A program made the translations under genes and the position numbers. From an uncultured Veillonellaceae bacterium (GTDB taxonomy: Bacteria; Bacillota; Negativicutes; Veillonellales; Negativicoccaceae), in NCBI GenBank assembly GCA_947254705.1, contig CAMYCX010000041.1, forward strand, positions 1-12,012: a stretch of DNA of 12,012 nucleotides, given 5' to 3'. The notes under the pieces are model-generated. The model was not told the origin of the DNA. It ran no database searches and was given only the letters and a program-made list of their open reading frames with translations. How positions within the stretch are numbered: position 1 is the stretch's first letter; each line of letters begins with the position of its first letter. This document shows, piece after piece, positions 1-7,492 of this stretch.

Positions 1-1966
1 CTATCTTGTGTTTCCACATGGCAATATCATCGCCCATCAGGCATTTCCAGCGAATGATATCTTCGACCATGGAACGTTGCGGCTCAAATTCGATTGTGTC
101 ACCAAATATCGCATGGAATTTATGGTAGGTTTGAAGGTTATTGGTAAATTTATGCGCGGCTTCATCGACACCGCTTAAAATGATTTCATCGGCATCTTCC
201 CCTTGCGTTTTCAGGAAAGTTTTGAGTTGGTTGAATGTGACATTGACTTGTTTCTTGAACAGTTCTTCGTAAATCTTTTGTTTCAGCGCGACCGAAATCG
301 GCACGCCGTTAACTTTTAAGTTATTTAATTCGTTAAGGACTTTATACCTGCTGTACAGCAGCGACTGTTTGGGAATGACGTCCTTGCCGATCAAGTAAGT
401 GCATTTATTGGTCATGTTGCGGATAAATTTTTCCGCCGAAGCTTCCTTGTCTACCTTTTCGTCAAAATTCCAAGGCGTAATTTTCCCCTCCGCTTTACGC
501 ACCATCCAGGCGTAGCCGCCCTGATCGACATGATGATACGTATTAAGCGGTCCGACATAGTACGGAATTCGAAACGTCATAATCTTGACGATTTTTTGCG
601 CTGCGGTATAGCCGTTACTATCTTTCTCCTGCAAAAACGGAAAATTCTTCGCGGCGTTGGCGAGGATTTTTTCTAATTCGATTTTGTGAATTTGGTGCGG
701 CAACACGCTGTTAGCTTTCGTGCGCAATTTGGGCAGCGCTTCTTCTTTATCTAAGCGCTCGGCGATATATTGATAACTCTCTCTATCGCTTTCGTCCGGA
801 GTAATGTCCGAAAGGATAGCTGCAAAATATTTATTTATGTCTTCTTGCGTTACCGACGGATTGTCAATGACCGGTTGTTTATTGTCATAGTTGGTGCTGC
901 CGACATAGTTGGCGTAGTTGCCTTTGATGTTCTCATGACGGAAAACGTCCGCGTACTGCGATTTAGCATATTTTTTGATGAGGCTTTTCAGAATACGTAA
1001 ATCCTTTGCATGCGCGTCATAAAGCGCGACCTGTGACTCCGAAATATACGCATAGTCGCCTAAAATTTTCGTCAAAACAGTCCAGTCATAGACCGCTTTA
1101 AATGCGTTAAGCACATGGATATTTTCTTTGATTACGCTCTCAATCTCATCTTTATCCTCGTCGTAGTCCGTCTTTTCAAAGTGGACTTCCTTTTTCGTGC
1201 CCTCATCATATTCTTCCACGCCAAATATATCTTTCAAGTTGGCTTTATCACCGATAATCACTTTAAAGGCGTATTCCAAGCGTTTATCCTCATGCGGGCA
1301 AAGTTCTTTCAGTTGTTTTTTCTTGTCCCCATTGCTCAATTTTTCATTCAGTAAGATCGCGGCAAATTTATCTTGCACATCCACCGGCAATTCAAAATCC
1401 GGATTGATACGTTTCAAATGTTCGGAAAGTTGCGTATAGACCATTTGGAAACTGCGAATACTTTCCATATCTGTGCTGGCGAACAGAAAATGTCCGCGGT
1501 TTTTAATGATATGATGAATGGCTAAGTACAACAATCGCGGATCGGTAATGTCATTCGGTTTAAGCAACGCCGCGCGCAAATGGTAAATCGTGGGGTACCG
1601 GTCGAAATATTCCACGTCGGTAAAATCTGCATCATTAAAAAGGGCGAAGCGGCCATCCGTCTTTTTGTCTTCGGGATAAAATTTACTTTCATTCAAACGC
1701 AAAAAAAATTCAAAATCCTTTTTAGCGATGATCGGCGCGAAAATATCCTGCAAAAATTCGATGCGTTGTCGCACGCGATCATACCGACGCCGCGACGTTC
1801 TAAAGGTACGCGTTTCAGCGGCTGTTTTTGCTTCGTCAAAAAGGCGTGAGCCCCACATGTCTTTTTTATTGAACCGCTGCAAACGCCCCTTGACGTCGGT
1901 GACTGCCCAACCGACGGAATTGGTTCCCATGTCCAAACCGATATAGTAATCGTTGTTCTTCTTCAT
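1..1966 (-). CDS. cas9: Cas9 RNA-guided DNA endonuclease, N-terminal half (partial at window edge)
   Basis: The first 655 residues of a Cas9 protein, running off the left edge without a stop. Visible: the RuvC-I motif YIGLDMGTNSVGWAV at residues 8-22 with catalytic Asp12; an Arg-rich bridge helix around residues 50-75 (ETRTFRTSRRRYDRVRQRI); the recognition-lobe motif LAIHHIIKNRGHFL near 148-161; and the late-lobe blocks FRIPYYVGPL (about 465) and ITPWNFDEKVDKEASAEKF (about 493), which resemble Streptococcus pyogenes Cas9. This supports a II-A-like Cas9 of probably 1300-1400 residues. RuvC-II, HNH, RuvC-III and the PAM-interacting domain lie outside the window, so activity cannot be judged. 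The start is fixed by GGAGG nine bases upstream of the ATG. No frameshift is seen in the visible part. GC content by eye in sampled rows is lower (about 33-45%) than in the receptor gene, which fits horizontal acquisition. Confidence 0.96.
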   Translation of the reverse strand, partial: MKKNNDYYIGLDMGTNSVGWAVTDVKGRLQRFNKKDMWGSRLFDEAKTAAETRTFRTSRRRYDRVRQRIEFLQDIFAPIIAKKDFEFFLRLNESKFYPEDKKTDGRFALFNDADFTDVEYFDRYPTIYHLRAALLKPNDITDPRLLYLAIHHIIKNRGHFLFASTDMESIRSFQMVYTQLSEHLKRINPDFELPVDVQDKFAAILLNEKLSNGDKKKQLKELCPHEDKRLEYAFKVIIGDKANLKDIFGVEEYDEGTKKEVHFEKTDYDEDKDEIESVIKENIHVLNAFKAVYDWTVLTKILGDYAYISESQVALYDAHAKDLRILKSLIKKYAKSQYADVFRHENIKGNYANYVGSTNYDNKQPVIDNPSVTQEDINKYFAAILSDITPDESDRESYQYIAERLDKEEALPKLRTKANSVLPHQIHKIELEKILANAAKNFPFLQEKDSNGYTAAQKIVKIMTFRIPYYVGPLNTYHHVDQGGYAWMVRKAEGKITPWNFDEKVDKEASAEKFIRNMTNKCTYLIGKDVIPKQSLLYSRYKVLNELNNLKVNGVPISVALKQKIYEELFKKQVNVTFNQLKTFLKTQGEDADEIILSGVDEAAHKFTNNLQTYHKFHAIFGDTIEFEPQRSMVEDIIRWKCLMGDDIAMWKHKI

Positions 1967-2060
1967 CGCGAAAATCCTCCTTATCGTTTCTATTAGATTA
2001 AAAAATAAAAATTCTTTGTGGATTTTTTATATCGTTGCTATAATATTGTGACTGCCAGCC

Positions 2061-2079
2061 CGCTATGTCATCAATAGCG
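2061..2079 (-). repeat. Small inverted repeat in the cas9 leader
   Basis: CGCTAT (2061-2066) and ATAGCG (2074-2079) are perfect 6-base arms around a 7-base loop, inside the predicted cas9 5' untranslated region. No T-run follows, so it is not a terminator. It could be an operator or an mRNA hairpin; no function can be assigned. Confidence 0.3.
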
Positions 2080-2110
2080 CTTAGCTTTGATCTGTCGCTC
2101 TGCTAAATTA

Positions 2111-2119
2111 AGTATAGCA
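2111..2119 (-). promoter_or_regulatory. Putative cas9 promoter, extended -10 element
   Basis: On the minus strand this reads TGC-TATACT, an extended -10 (TGn plus a 5/6 match to TATAAT). No good -35 lies 17 bases further upstream, which is tolerable for extended -10 promoters. It would give cas9 a leader of about 140 bases. A nearer promoter in the A/T-rich tract at 1985-2050 cannot be excluded. Confidence 0.45.
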
Positions 2120-2218
2120 TACGAAATCATTAGATTCCATGTGCAAAAAGTGTCGTAATACATTATGCGCCAAAATAGTCACATTAATTTTTATTGATGA
2201 TTTTTGAGTGAAATAAAC

Positions 2219-2247
2219 TTGACACGCCGATTTTTAAGCGCTACTAT
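2219..2247 (+). promoter_or_regulatory. tracrRNA promoter
   Basis: A perfect -35 TTGACA (2219-2224), a 17-base spacer and a -10 TACTAT (2242-2247, 4/6). It faces away from cas9 and predicts a start near 2254, just before the anti-repeat-like sequence. Confidence 0.75.
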
Positions 2248-2253
2248 ATAGGC

Positions 2254-2347
2254 AGGATATGCACTACGAGTTCAAATAAAGATTTATCCACATCGCCCTT
2301 CGGGGTTCTACCTATGTAGACTAAAAGCACTCTTCGGAGTGTTTTTT
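2254..2347 (+). ncRNA. Putative tracrRNA of the type II CRISPR-Cas system
   Basis: A non-coding transcript of about 94 nt, divergent from cas9. After the predicted start comes an anti-repeat-like segment, CACTACGAGTTCAAAT (2262-2277), close in style to the CGAGTTAAAATAAGG part of streptococcal tracrRNAs. It would pair with a repeat beginning approximately GTTTGA, a short bulge, then GTAGTG. Next come a possible GAT/ATC mini-stem (2281-2294, nexus-like), a CCC-TTCG-GGG hairpin (2296-2305), a TCTAC-CTAT-GTAGA hairpin (2307-2320) and a TTCG-loop terminator. The tracrRNA base-pairs with pre-crRNA and forms the guide scaffold for Cas9. The call rests on position, promoter, architecture and terminator; the array needed to prove the pairing is outside the window. 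Exact ends are estimates. Confidence 0.8.
2323..2347 (+). terminator. Rho-independent terminator of the tracrRNA
   Basis: CACTC-TTCG-GAGTG stem-loop (2328-2341) followed by six T. The stem extends through a G-T pair and four A-T pairs. The A-rich upstream side gives a weaker T-tract on the minus strand, so it may also stop transcription from the ASCH remnant. Confidence 0.88.
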
Positions 2348-2372
2348 AGTGCTTGCATTTTATTTTCGTATC

Positions 2373-2552
2373 CTAATGCGCTTTACAATGGTCGATCGCA
2401 TACCCGTGCAAAAACTGCGGCCCGTACTGCTTCTTGCTCGTGCAAATCAACAAGTCACCGCGATAATCCGTCTGCCAGCTGCGATACTCCTCCGTCTTCC
2501 ACCCTGCCATAATCTGCGCACCCCACGGTGCATGAATCGAGATCGCTTTCAT
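2373..2552 (-). pseudogene. ASCH-domain protein remnant (59 aa, C-terminally truncated)
   Basis: Encodes MKAISIHAPWGAQIMAGWK, then EEYRSW, TDYRGDLLICTSKK and GYA. This is the N-terminal half of an ASCH domain, a PUA-like fold usually linked to RNA or modified-nucleotide binding; these proteins generally exceed 100 residues. Reading stops after GYAIDHCKAH, where a further beta strand of the fold would be expected, and the gene ends only 25 bases from the tracrRNA terminator. The start is chosen at 2552 because AGGAGG sits just upstream. An in-frame ATG at 2591 precedes this RBS and is unlikely. A downstream indel is possible, since another frame gives TIVKRIRIRK, but this is weak. I read it as a gene cut short when the CRISPR locus was inserted or rearranged; a real minimal protein remains possible. 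Confidence 0.6.
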
Positions 2553-2602
2553 CTTCTTCCTCCTCTGTACATCGTCAAAGCCACTGCCCATGATTTGCTT
2601 CC

Positions 2603-2630
2603 ATAATACACGAATTTACCCGCATGAAAA
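2603..2630 (-). promoter_or_regulatory. Weak candidate promoter for the ASCH remnant
   Basis: On the minus strand: TTTTCA (4/6 to TTGACA), a 16-base spacer, and TATTAT (2603-2608, 5/6 to TATAAT). It overlaps the T-tract of the receptor terminator. Read-through from the receptor gene is the alternative source of transcription. Confidence 0.35.
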
Positions 2631-2658
2631 CACACCTTGCCGCCAACCGACAAGGTGT
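2627..2658 (-). terminator. Rho-independent terminator of the TonB receptor gene
   Basis: Perfect 8-bp stem (ACACCTTG at 2632-2639 with CAAGGTGT at 2651-2658), 11-base loop, then G-TTTT on the minus strand, 32 bases after the receptor stop codon. Confidence 0.8.
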
Positions 2659-2690
2659 ATTGTATGGTGTTGCTCCGACCGCACACCGTA

Positions 2691-5600
2691 CTAGAAGCGC
2701 AGTGTCGCCTGCACGCGCGTATAATTGCCGAGACGGAAATGCTCCGGCCCGTACAGCGTATCACGTGTGCCGATCCCTTCCGCACCGAACGTATAGAATC
2801 CTTCCAGCAGGAGGTGCTTCACAGGAACATAGCGCATACCGACGGTGAAGCTGCGGATACCGTCCAGATACCGATCCGACAATGCTTCCGTGCCGTTCCC
2901 GCCGAAGAACGCCCCATGGTCGAACGACTTGTAGTCGACAAACGCATTCCAACTGCCTGCGACGGTCGTATCAGCCCTGCCCACATCGAAGCGAATCACA
3001 TGGAACGACGGCGTATCGCCCGCTTCTCTGTCCTTGACGACAAAATCGGAAGTCCCTGCCGCATGCTCGTAACGGGTATGACCGTTCATGTACGCACCGA
3101 AATCCGTGTGATTCACGCCGTAGTCGGCAGACAGCGTCGCATACTTGCCGATCCGCACACGCACGCCGGCACCGACGACATCCGCCAAGCGGCCAACTTG
3201 ATGTGATTCATCACGAATACCAAGTTCCCCGCGCAATTTTGCCTGATCGTCATTCACGGAACGTAAATACCACAGATTCACACCGACGGCAGGTGTCAAC
3301 TCTTGCCGCAACTGCAGATAGACCGCCTGCTCGATCGCCGGGACATTGTCCGCCTTCAGTACGATACCTTCCTGCGGGAACAGGTATCCTTTCTTCGCCA
3401 GTAAGTGCAGCGGCAAATTGCTGTTACCTTCCGGTTCCCAACGTCCGCCCTCCGCCGCCAAGTTAATAATTTTCTCTGCGATCGGAGTAATCTGCGCCTT
3501 GCGATAGCCGATGGCCTTTTCACCGTCCGCACGTCGTTTACGCACTTTCTCCAGCGCATAGTCTTTATCGTACAGAGACGCAAGGGCACGCTCCTTCGCT
3601 TCCTCTTTGCTGAGACGTTGGAAGTCGCCGGATTGCAATTGATTCAGCTCGAAACCGGCATATCTTTTGCCTCCGAAAGTCGTCGCCAAATCCGCCAAAA
3701 CTTCCTTGCCCGTATACGTACCGTATCCGTAAAATTCCGAGGTAAACGTATACCGCTGATCACTGAGCACACCGGAACCGCTGACAAACCCTTTCCATTG
3801 CTCCCTATTCTCACCGGTGCGGCTCATCACGGTGTTCCATGACGTTTCGCCCGCTTTGCGCAACGCCTCCCGATCAAACGGATCCTTACCGGAAACATAG
3901 GTATCAAAGGTATCCGTCGTGAGGAATTTCTTCACGTTCCCGTTCTTGTCCGTCGCCGTCACAACCCGCCAAATATGGCTGTTGGATTTATACGACGAAG
4001 GTCCTGCAATCTTCTCGTACGCCTTGGGATCATCCTCGGCGATCACCTTGAAATACTCATCAATAATACGTTTTTCATCCGCGAGCGTCTTCGCCTTGGC
4101 CAATTTGTCGTACAACGACTCAAACCCCGGTACCTCCGTATGCGGCACGGTGTACGTTTCGTCGTTGATCAACGCCTCGTCATACCCCAGCCACTCCTTC
4201 TTCGTCGGCGTCCGCATAAACACGGCGTGTTCCGCCCGACTGTACGCCGAATCCGTCACACCCGTGCTGTGACGGAAATCGCCGTAACCGACACGCAGCT
4301 GCGTCTTCTTTTCCGTCCATACGGCACGTACCCCGTCGTACTCCTTACCGAACCAATACCCGCTCACGCCCATGGGCTCCGTCAAGCGCCCGATACTGAA
4401 ATCCCACTTGCTTACGTTGTGCGTCACATCCGCCTGCTCCAGTCGTGCCTTATTCAACGCCGTATCGCCCACATCATGACGGGTATCGACCGCTGCCGTG
4501 CCGGACAGCGCCCCGACCAGCGTGACATTCGTCCGCGCGCCGAGAGGGGCGGCCGCACCGATGCGAATCCGCTGCGCAAACCCGCTCTCACCCCGTTCGA
4601 GATAATTTTTGTACGCCGAACCGATCGTTGCCTTAGTCGTGACACGCGCCTGAGCCGGCTTTTGCTTGCCGGTCATGACCGCATGACGAATCCGATAATC
4701 ACCGAACACACGCACCCCGTCAAGATCCGCAAACGGCGACACGATAAACGGCGTCTGCGGTGACAACGTCGTCAGTCCAAGCGACGGCAGACACTCCGTA
4801 AACAACGCCCCCGCATCGTCAAACTTCCAATTCACGCCGAACTTGTAGGTGCGTTCCGGTATCGCCTGATCATCATCGCGATGATTGAAGACATTATCCA
4901 CGCCGAAGTACACCAGCGATCCCGTCTTCATCTGCTTTTGCAAGAACACATTCCAGCGGCCGAAGCTCTTCAGCTCATAGGTCTGCTGTCCCTCTTTGGC
5001 GAATTTGTATTCCGTCTTGCCCTGCGTTTCATTGTACACAAAGTTACCGTTATTGGCGACGGTATTTCCGTCCAGCATGTTCACATAGTAGTCGCCCCAG
5101 AAGGAAAGCCGAATCCCGCTATGCCGATTTTCATACGTGAGGCCGAGATCAATCTTGTGTTGCGGTTTATTCAACAGTTGCCGCGGCATATTCTTGTCGC
5201 TCCGATTGATCGCATGCAAGTAAGTATGCCCGAGCTTCCAGGAGAAATGATCGTTAATCGCACGCGAAAACTCCGTTTCCACCCCCGTGATTTCCGCCTT
5301 GCCGATATTCTTGAAACTGTAAATCATATCCGGCGGATTGATCCAGGTATCATCCCCCTGCCCCGGATGGAAATCCATCAATGCACCCGTGAAATACGTC
5401 GTCATGTAATCACGAATCCGATTATGGAACACATTGAGACGGAAGCGGCTGCGATTGTGCTCCTGTTCATAGCCGATATCGAAATTCAATGACTTCTCCG
5501 GCTTCAAGTTCGGATTACCGAACCAGTAGAATCCCAGCCGTCCGATCCCGAGATCATACGGCATCCCCGCATACATCTCCCAGTGATAGTACAACTCGCC

Positions 5601-7418
5601 GATTCCCGGTTCCGTATACCCCGTACCGACATTTACCTTGAGACGTCGATTTTCATCACCGCCGATCAAATGCGTCATCCCGAGGCCGGCACTCACCTGC
5701 GATCCGAACAAATTACTGTGATCCCAACGCAACGTCGGTGTAACCGTCGTCTTGTCATTCAAGCGGATCGCATCCTGCAAGAAGACATATTGCTTTTCGA
5801 TTTCCGCCCGACCGATTTGCTGCCGATTCTTGCGATCCGTCACCTCCTGCTCAAACTTCTTGCCGTGCCAGACCAGCGTCCGCTTGTAGTCCCCGTAATA
5901 GCGTCGCAAAATCGTATCGTCATCCATTGGATCATCATCTTCGATAAATGCCTCCGCCGGGTTATCACGACGCAACTCCGCAATGAATTGCTGCCGCTTC
6001 GCCTCATTCGCCGGATCCTCTTCCTCGTAATCCTCAAAGGTGTACACCGGTGCATGCGACTTCCCGTATTCATCACGGTACCCGTACCGATCATATACCT
6101 GATCATACTGCGGCACGCCCTTCTCATTCATCTGCATCGGATGATCCTCCACGGCGGACTCCGGCACGCCTTTAGCGTCCGTATGCAAATTTTTATCATA
6201 ATCCCAGGGATCGATATACCGGGTGCGAATCGTTTTCGCCCCTTTAATGCGACTACCCTCGCCTTCTTCCTTCATATAGCCCGCACCGAAAGTTAACAGG
6301 TGGCGTTCATTCAACTGCGTGCTGCCGCTGAGCTTCACATTCCAATTCTTATGCAACACATGATCCAGATAACGCAACTTGTTTTTCCCTTGATACGGGG
6401 AAAATACATCAATCGAAGAAATCGTCGTATCATGCTCCGTCATCTTCGCATACCCGACATCCAGCTTCCAATTCGTCGCACCGTGCTGCTGATTGTACCC
6501 GATCCGATACGTATCCCGCTGTGCATTCCGACCGAAATGCACCACGGGATCAGGACCGTCCGTGGAATGTTTAGTCAGCCGCTTCATCACCTCATCCGAA
6601 CGATTGGCCGCAAAATCGATTTCCGCGGCGTCACTCACCCGATACGTTGCCAACACGCCGATATTTTGCACATCACCGAAAAAGCGTAACGCATTGCGGA
6701 TCGGTCCTTTCGTATTGACCCCGTTCTCAAACAACGTCTCACTGTAAATCGGCATCACATCCCGATGGCTGCCGTAAATTGCCGCGCGGAATTTCCCGAT
6801 TTGCCCCGTGTCCGCACGAAGGAAGTAACTTTTATACGGCAACTCACTCTCGTCATCAGCCACACGGCGACCTTCCCAATTCAACTGTAACTTCGGCGTT
6901 GCGGCGGCTTCCTTCGTGATAATATTCACCACACCGCCGATCGCATCCGCCCCGTAACGGGCACTCGCCGCCCCGCGAATGATTTCAATCCGCTCGACAT
7001 TTTCCGTGCCCAATCGCATCAATTCATCCGCCTGGCCGCCGTATTTTGCCAGATCACCCATCACCGGATGACCGTCCACCAAAATCAATGTATGACGCGG
7101 TTCCGCCCCGCGCACGGACAACGTGACACGTCCCATTGCATCCGTATTGCGTGTCATGCCCGTCTCATGGAAAATAATCTCCTCGACTGACTTTGCCTGC
7201 TTGCGCTCGATCTCCTCCTGGGTAATGACCGTCATACTCTGCGGTGAGAACTTCACCTCATCTTCCCACAGCGGAGTTCCCTCCACCACCACCGTCGGCA
7301 GCACATACATATGCTCGCCGACGACACCTGCCGACTGTGCACCCACGCCTGCACCGGCAGCTGCTAACAATTGCATCAAAACAGCATAAGTCAATGCCAC
7401 TTGTGTCTTCCTTGTCAT
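2691..7418 (-). CDS. TonB-dependent outer-membrane receptor fused to a second beta-barrel-like domain (1575 aa)
   Basis: An outer-membrane receptor for TonB-energised uptake of a metal complex, heme or similar ligand; the substrate is not identifiable. Order: signal peptide (residues 1-28, cleavage after the AGAGVGAQ region); TonB-box-like TVVVEG (42-47); plug domain (about 55-170) with SVRGAEPRHTLILVDG and the hallmark ERIEIIRGAASARYGADAIGG; first barrel, with FGNPNLKPEKS (about 633-643) and a last strand YKFGVNWKF (858-866). That is a complete receptor of usual size. About 700 further residues follow: a second beta-rich region opening VRVFGDYRIRH (902-912), with the porin-like FSIGRLTEPMG, and closing on FRLGNYTRVQATLRF with the C-terminal Phe typical of outer-membrane proteins. 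The start is set by the signal peptide; AAAGGA and GGTGG lie upstream. It is preceded by a metal-ABC binding-protein remnant and a metalloregulator-like operator, so metal uptake is likely. The receptor call is very secure; the second domain's fold is inferred. Confidence 0.95.
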   Translation of the reverse strand: MTRKTQVALTYAVLMQLLAAAGAGVGAQSAGVVGEHMYVLPTVVVEGTPLWEDEVKFSPQSMTVITQEEIERKQAKSVEEIIFHETGMTRNTDAMGRVTLSVRGAEPRHTLILVDGHPVMGDLAKYGGQADELMRLGTENVERIEIIRGAASARYGADAIGGVVNIITKEAAATPKLQLNWEGRRVADDESELPYKSYFLRADTGQIGKFRAAIYGSHRDVMPIYSETLFENGVNTKGPIRNALRFFGDVQNIGVLATYRVSDAAEIDFAANRSDEVMKRLTKHSTDGPDPVVHFGRNAQRDTYRIGYNQQHGATNWKLDVGYAKMTEHDTTISSIDVFSPYQGKNKLRYLDHVLHKNWNVKLSGSTQLNERHLLTFGAGYMKEEGEGSRIKGAKTIRTRYIDPWDYDKNLHTDAKGVPESAVEDHPMQMNEKGVPQYDQVYDRYGYRDEYGKSHAPVYTFEDYEEEDPANEAKRQQFIAELRRDNPAEAFIEDDDPMDDDTILRRYYGDYKRTLVWHGKKFEQEVTDRKNRQQIGRAEIEKQYVFLQDAIRLNDKTTVTPTLRWDHSNLFGSQVSAGLGMTHLIGGDENRRLKVNVGTGYTEPGIGELYYHWEMYAGMPYDLGIGRLGFYWFGNPNLKPEKSLNFDIGYEQEHNRSRFRLNVFHNRIRDYMTTYFTGALMDFHPGQGDDTWINPPDMIYSFKNIGKAEITGVETEFSRAINDHFSWKLGHTYLHAINRSDKNMPRQLLNKPQHKIDLGLTYENRHSGIRLSFWGDYYVNMLDGNTVANNGNFVYNETQGKTEYKFAKEGQQTYELKSFGRWNVFLQKQMKTGSLVYFGVDNVFNHRDDDQAIPERTYKFGVNWKFDDAGALFTECLPSLGLTTLSPQTPFIVSPFADLDGVRVFGDYRIRHAVMTGKQKPAQARVTTKATIGSAYKNYLERGESGFAQRIRIGAAAPLGARTNVTLVGALSGTAAVDTRHDVGDTALNKARLEQADVTHNVSKWDFSIGRLTEPMGVSGYWFGKEYDGVRAVWTEKKTQLRVGYGDFRHSTGVTDSAYSRAEHAVFMRTPTKKEWLGYDEALINDETYTVPHTEVPGFESLYDKLAKAKTLADEKRIIDEYFKVIAEDDPKAYEKIAGPSSYKSNSHIWRVVTATDKNGNVKKFLTTDTFDTYVSGKDPFDREALRKAGETSWNTVMSRTGENREQWKGFVSGSGVLSDQRYTFTSEFYGYGTYTGKEVLADLATTFGGKRYAGFELNQLQSGDFQRLSKEEAKERALASLYDKDYALEKVRKRRADGEKAIGYRKAQITPIAEKIINLAAEGGRWEPEGNSNLPLHLLAKKGYLFPQEGIVLKADNVPAIEQAVYLQLRQELTPAVGVNLWYLRSVNDDQAKLRGELGIRDESHQVGRLADVVGAGVRVRIGKYATLSADYGVNHTDFGAYMNGHTRYEHAAGTSDFVVKDREAGDTPSFHVIRFDVGRADTTVAGSWNAFVDYKSFDHGAFFGGNGTEALSDRYLDGIRSFTVGMRYVPVKHLLLEGFYTFGAEGIGTRDTLYGPEHFRLGNYTRVQATLRF

Positions 7419-7457
7419 TCCACCACATTCCTTTCTTCAGTTTTCAATTTGGCCGTC

Positions 7458-7481
7458 ATTAGCACCATTGCTAATGCTAAT
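7458..7481. promoter_or_regulatory. Hexamer-array operator, probably for a Fur-family or other metal regulator
   Basis: Three hexamers in exact 6-base register: ATTAGC (7458-7463), GCTAAT (7470-7475) and GCTAAT (7476-7481). The first two form a perfect 7-bp inverted repeat (ATTAGCA/TGCTAAT, 4-base gap). Seen from the receptor gene the order is forward-forward-gap-reverse, reminiscent of Fur hexamer arrays although the sequence is not the classic GATAAT. It starts at about the predicted +1 of the receptor promoter, a position suited to repression. The regulator's identity is inferred. Confidence 0.55.
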
Positions 7482-7486
7482 TACAC

Positions 7487-7492
7487 ATTATA
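7487..7492 (-). promoter_or_regulatory. -10 element of the TonB receptor promoter
   Basis: A perfect TATAAT on the minus strand, overlapping the stop codon of the truncated binding-protein gene. No convincing -35 is seen 16-18 bases upstream (GGAACA at 18 is poor), so an activator or context effects may be needed. It gives a receptor leader of about 60 bases. Confidence 0.6.

Noticed and set aside
770..1946. Plus-strand short frames within the cas9 region
   Set aside because: They run antisense to a continuous Cas9 reading frame with conserved motifs throughout.
2120..2280. Long tracrRNA form that could guide Cas9 to its own promoter, as described in Streptococcus pyogenes
   Set aside because: No convincing upstream start and no clear match between the bases before the anti-repeat and the cas9 promoter were found by eye.
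1967..2350. CRISPR repeat-spacer array beside cas9
   Set aside because: No direct repeats of 25-40 bases with spacers are seen here; only the tracrRNA-like unit is present.
4454..4645. Short open frames opposite or overlapping the receptor gene, many Arg-rich, including plus-strand frames at 2637-3206, 3975-4763, 4881-5492 and 5583-6296
   Set aside because: They lie across a certain receptor gene, have compositions typical of reversed codons, and show no RBS or family motifs.
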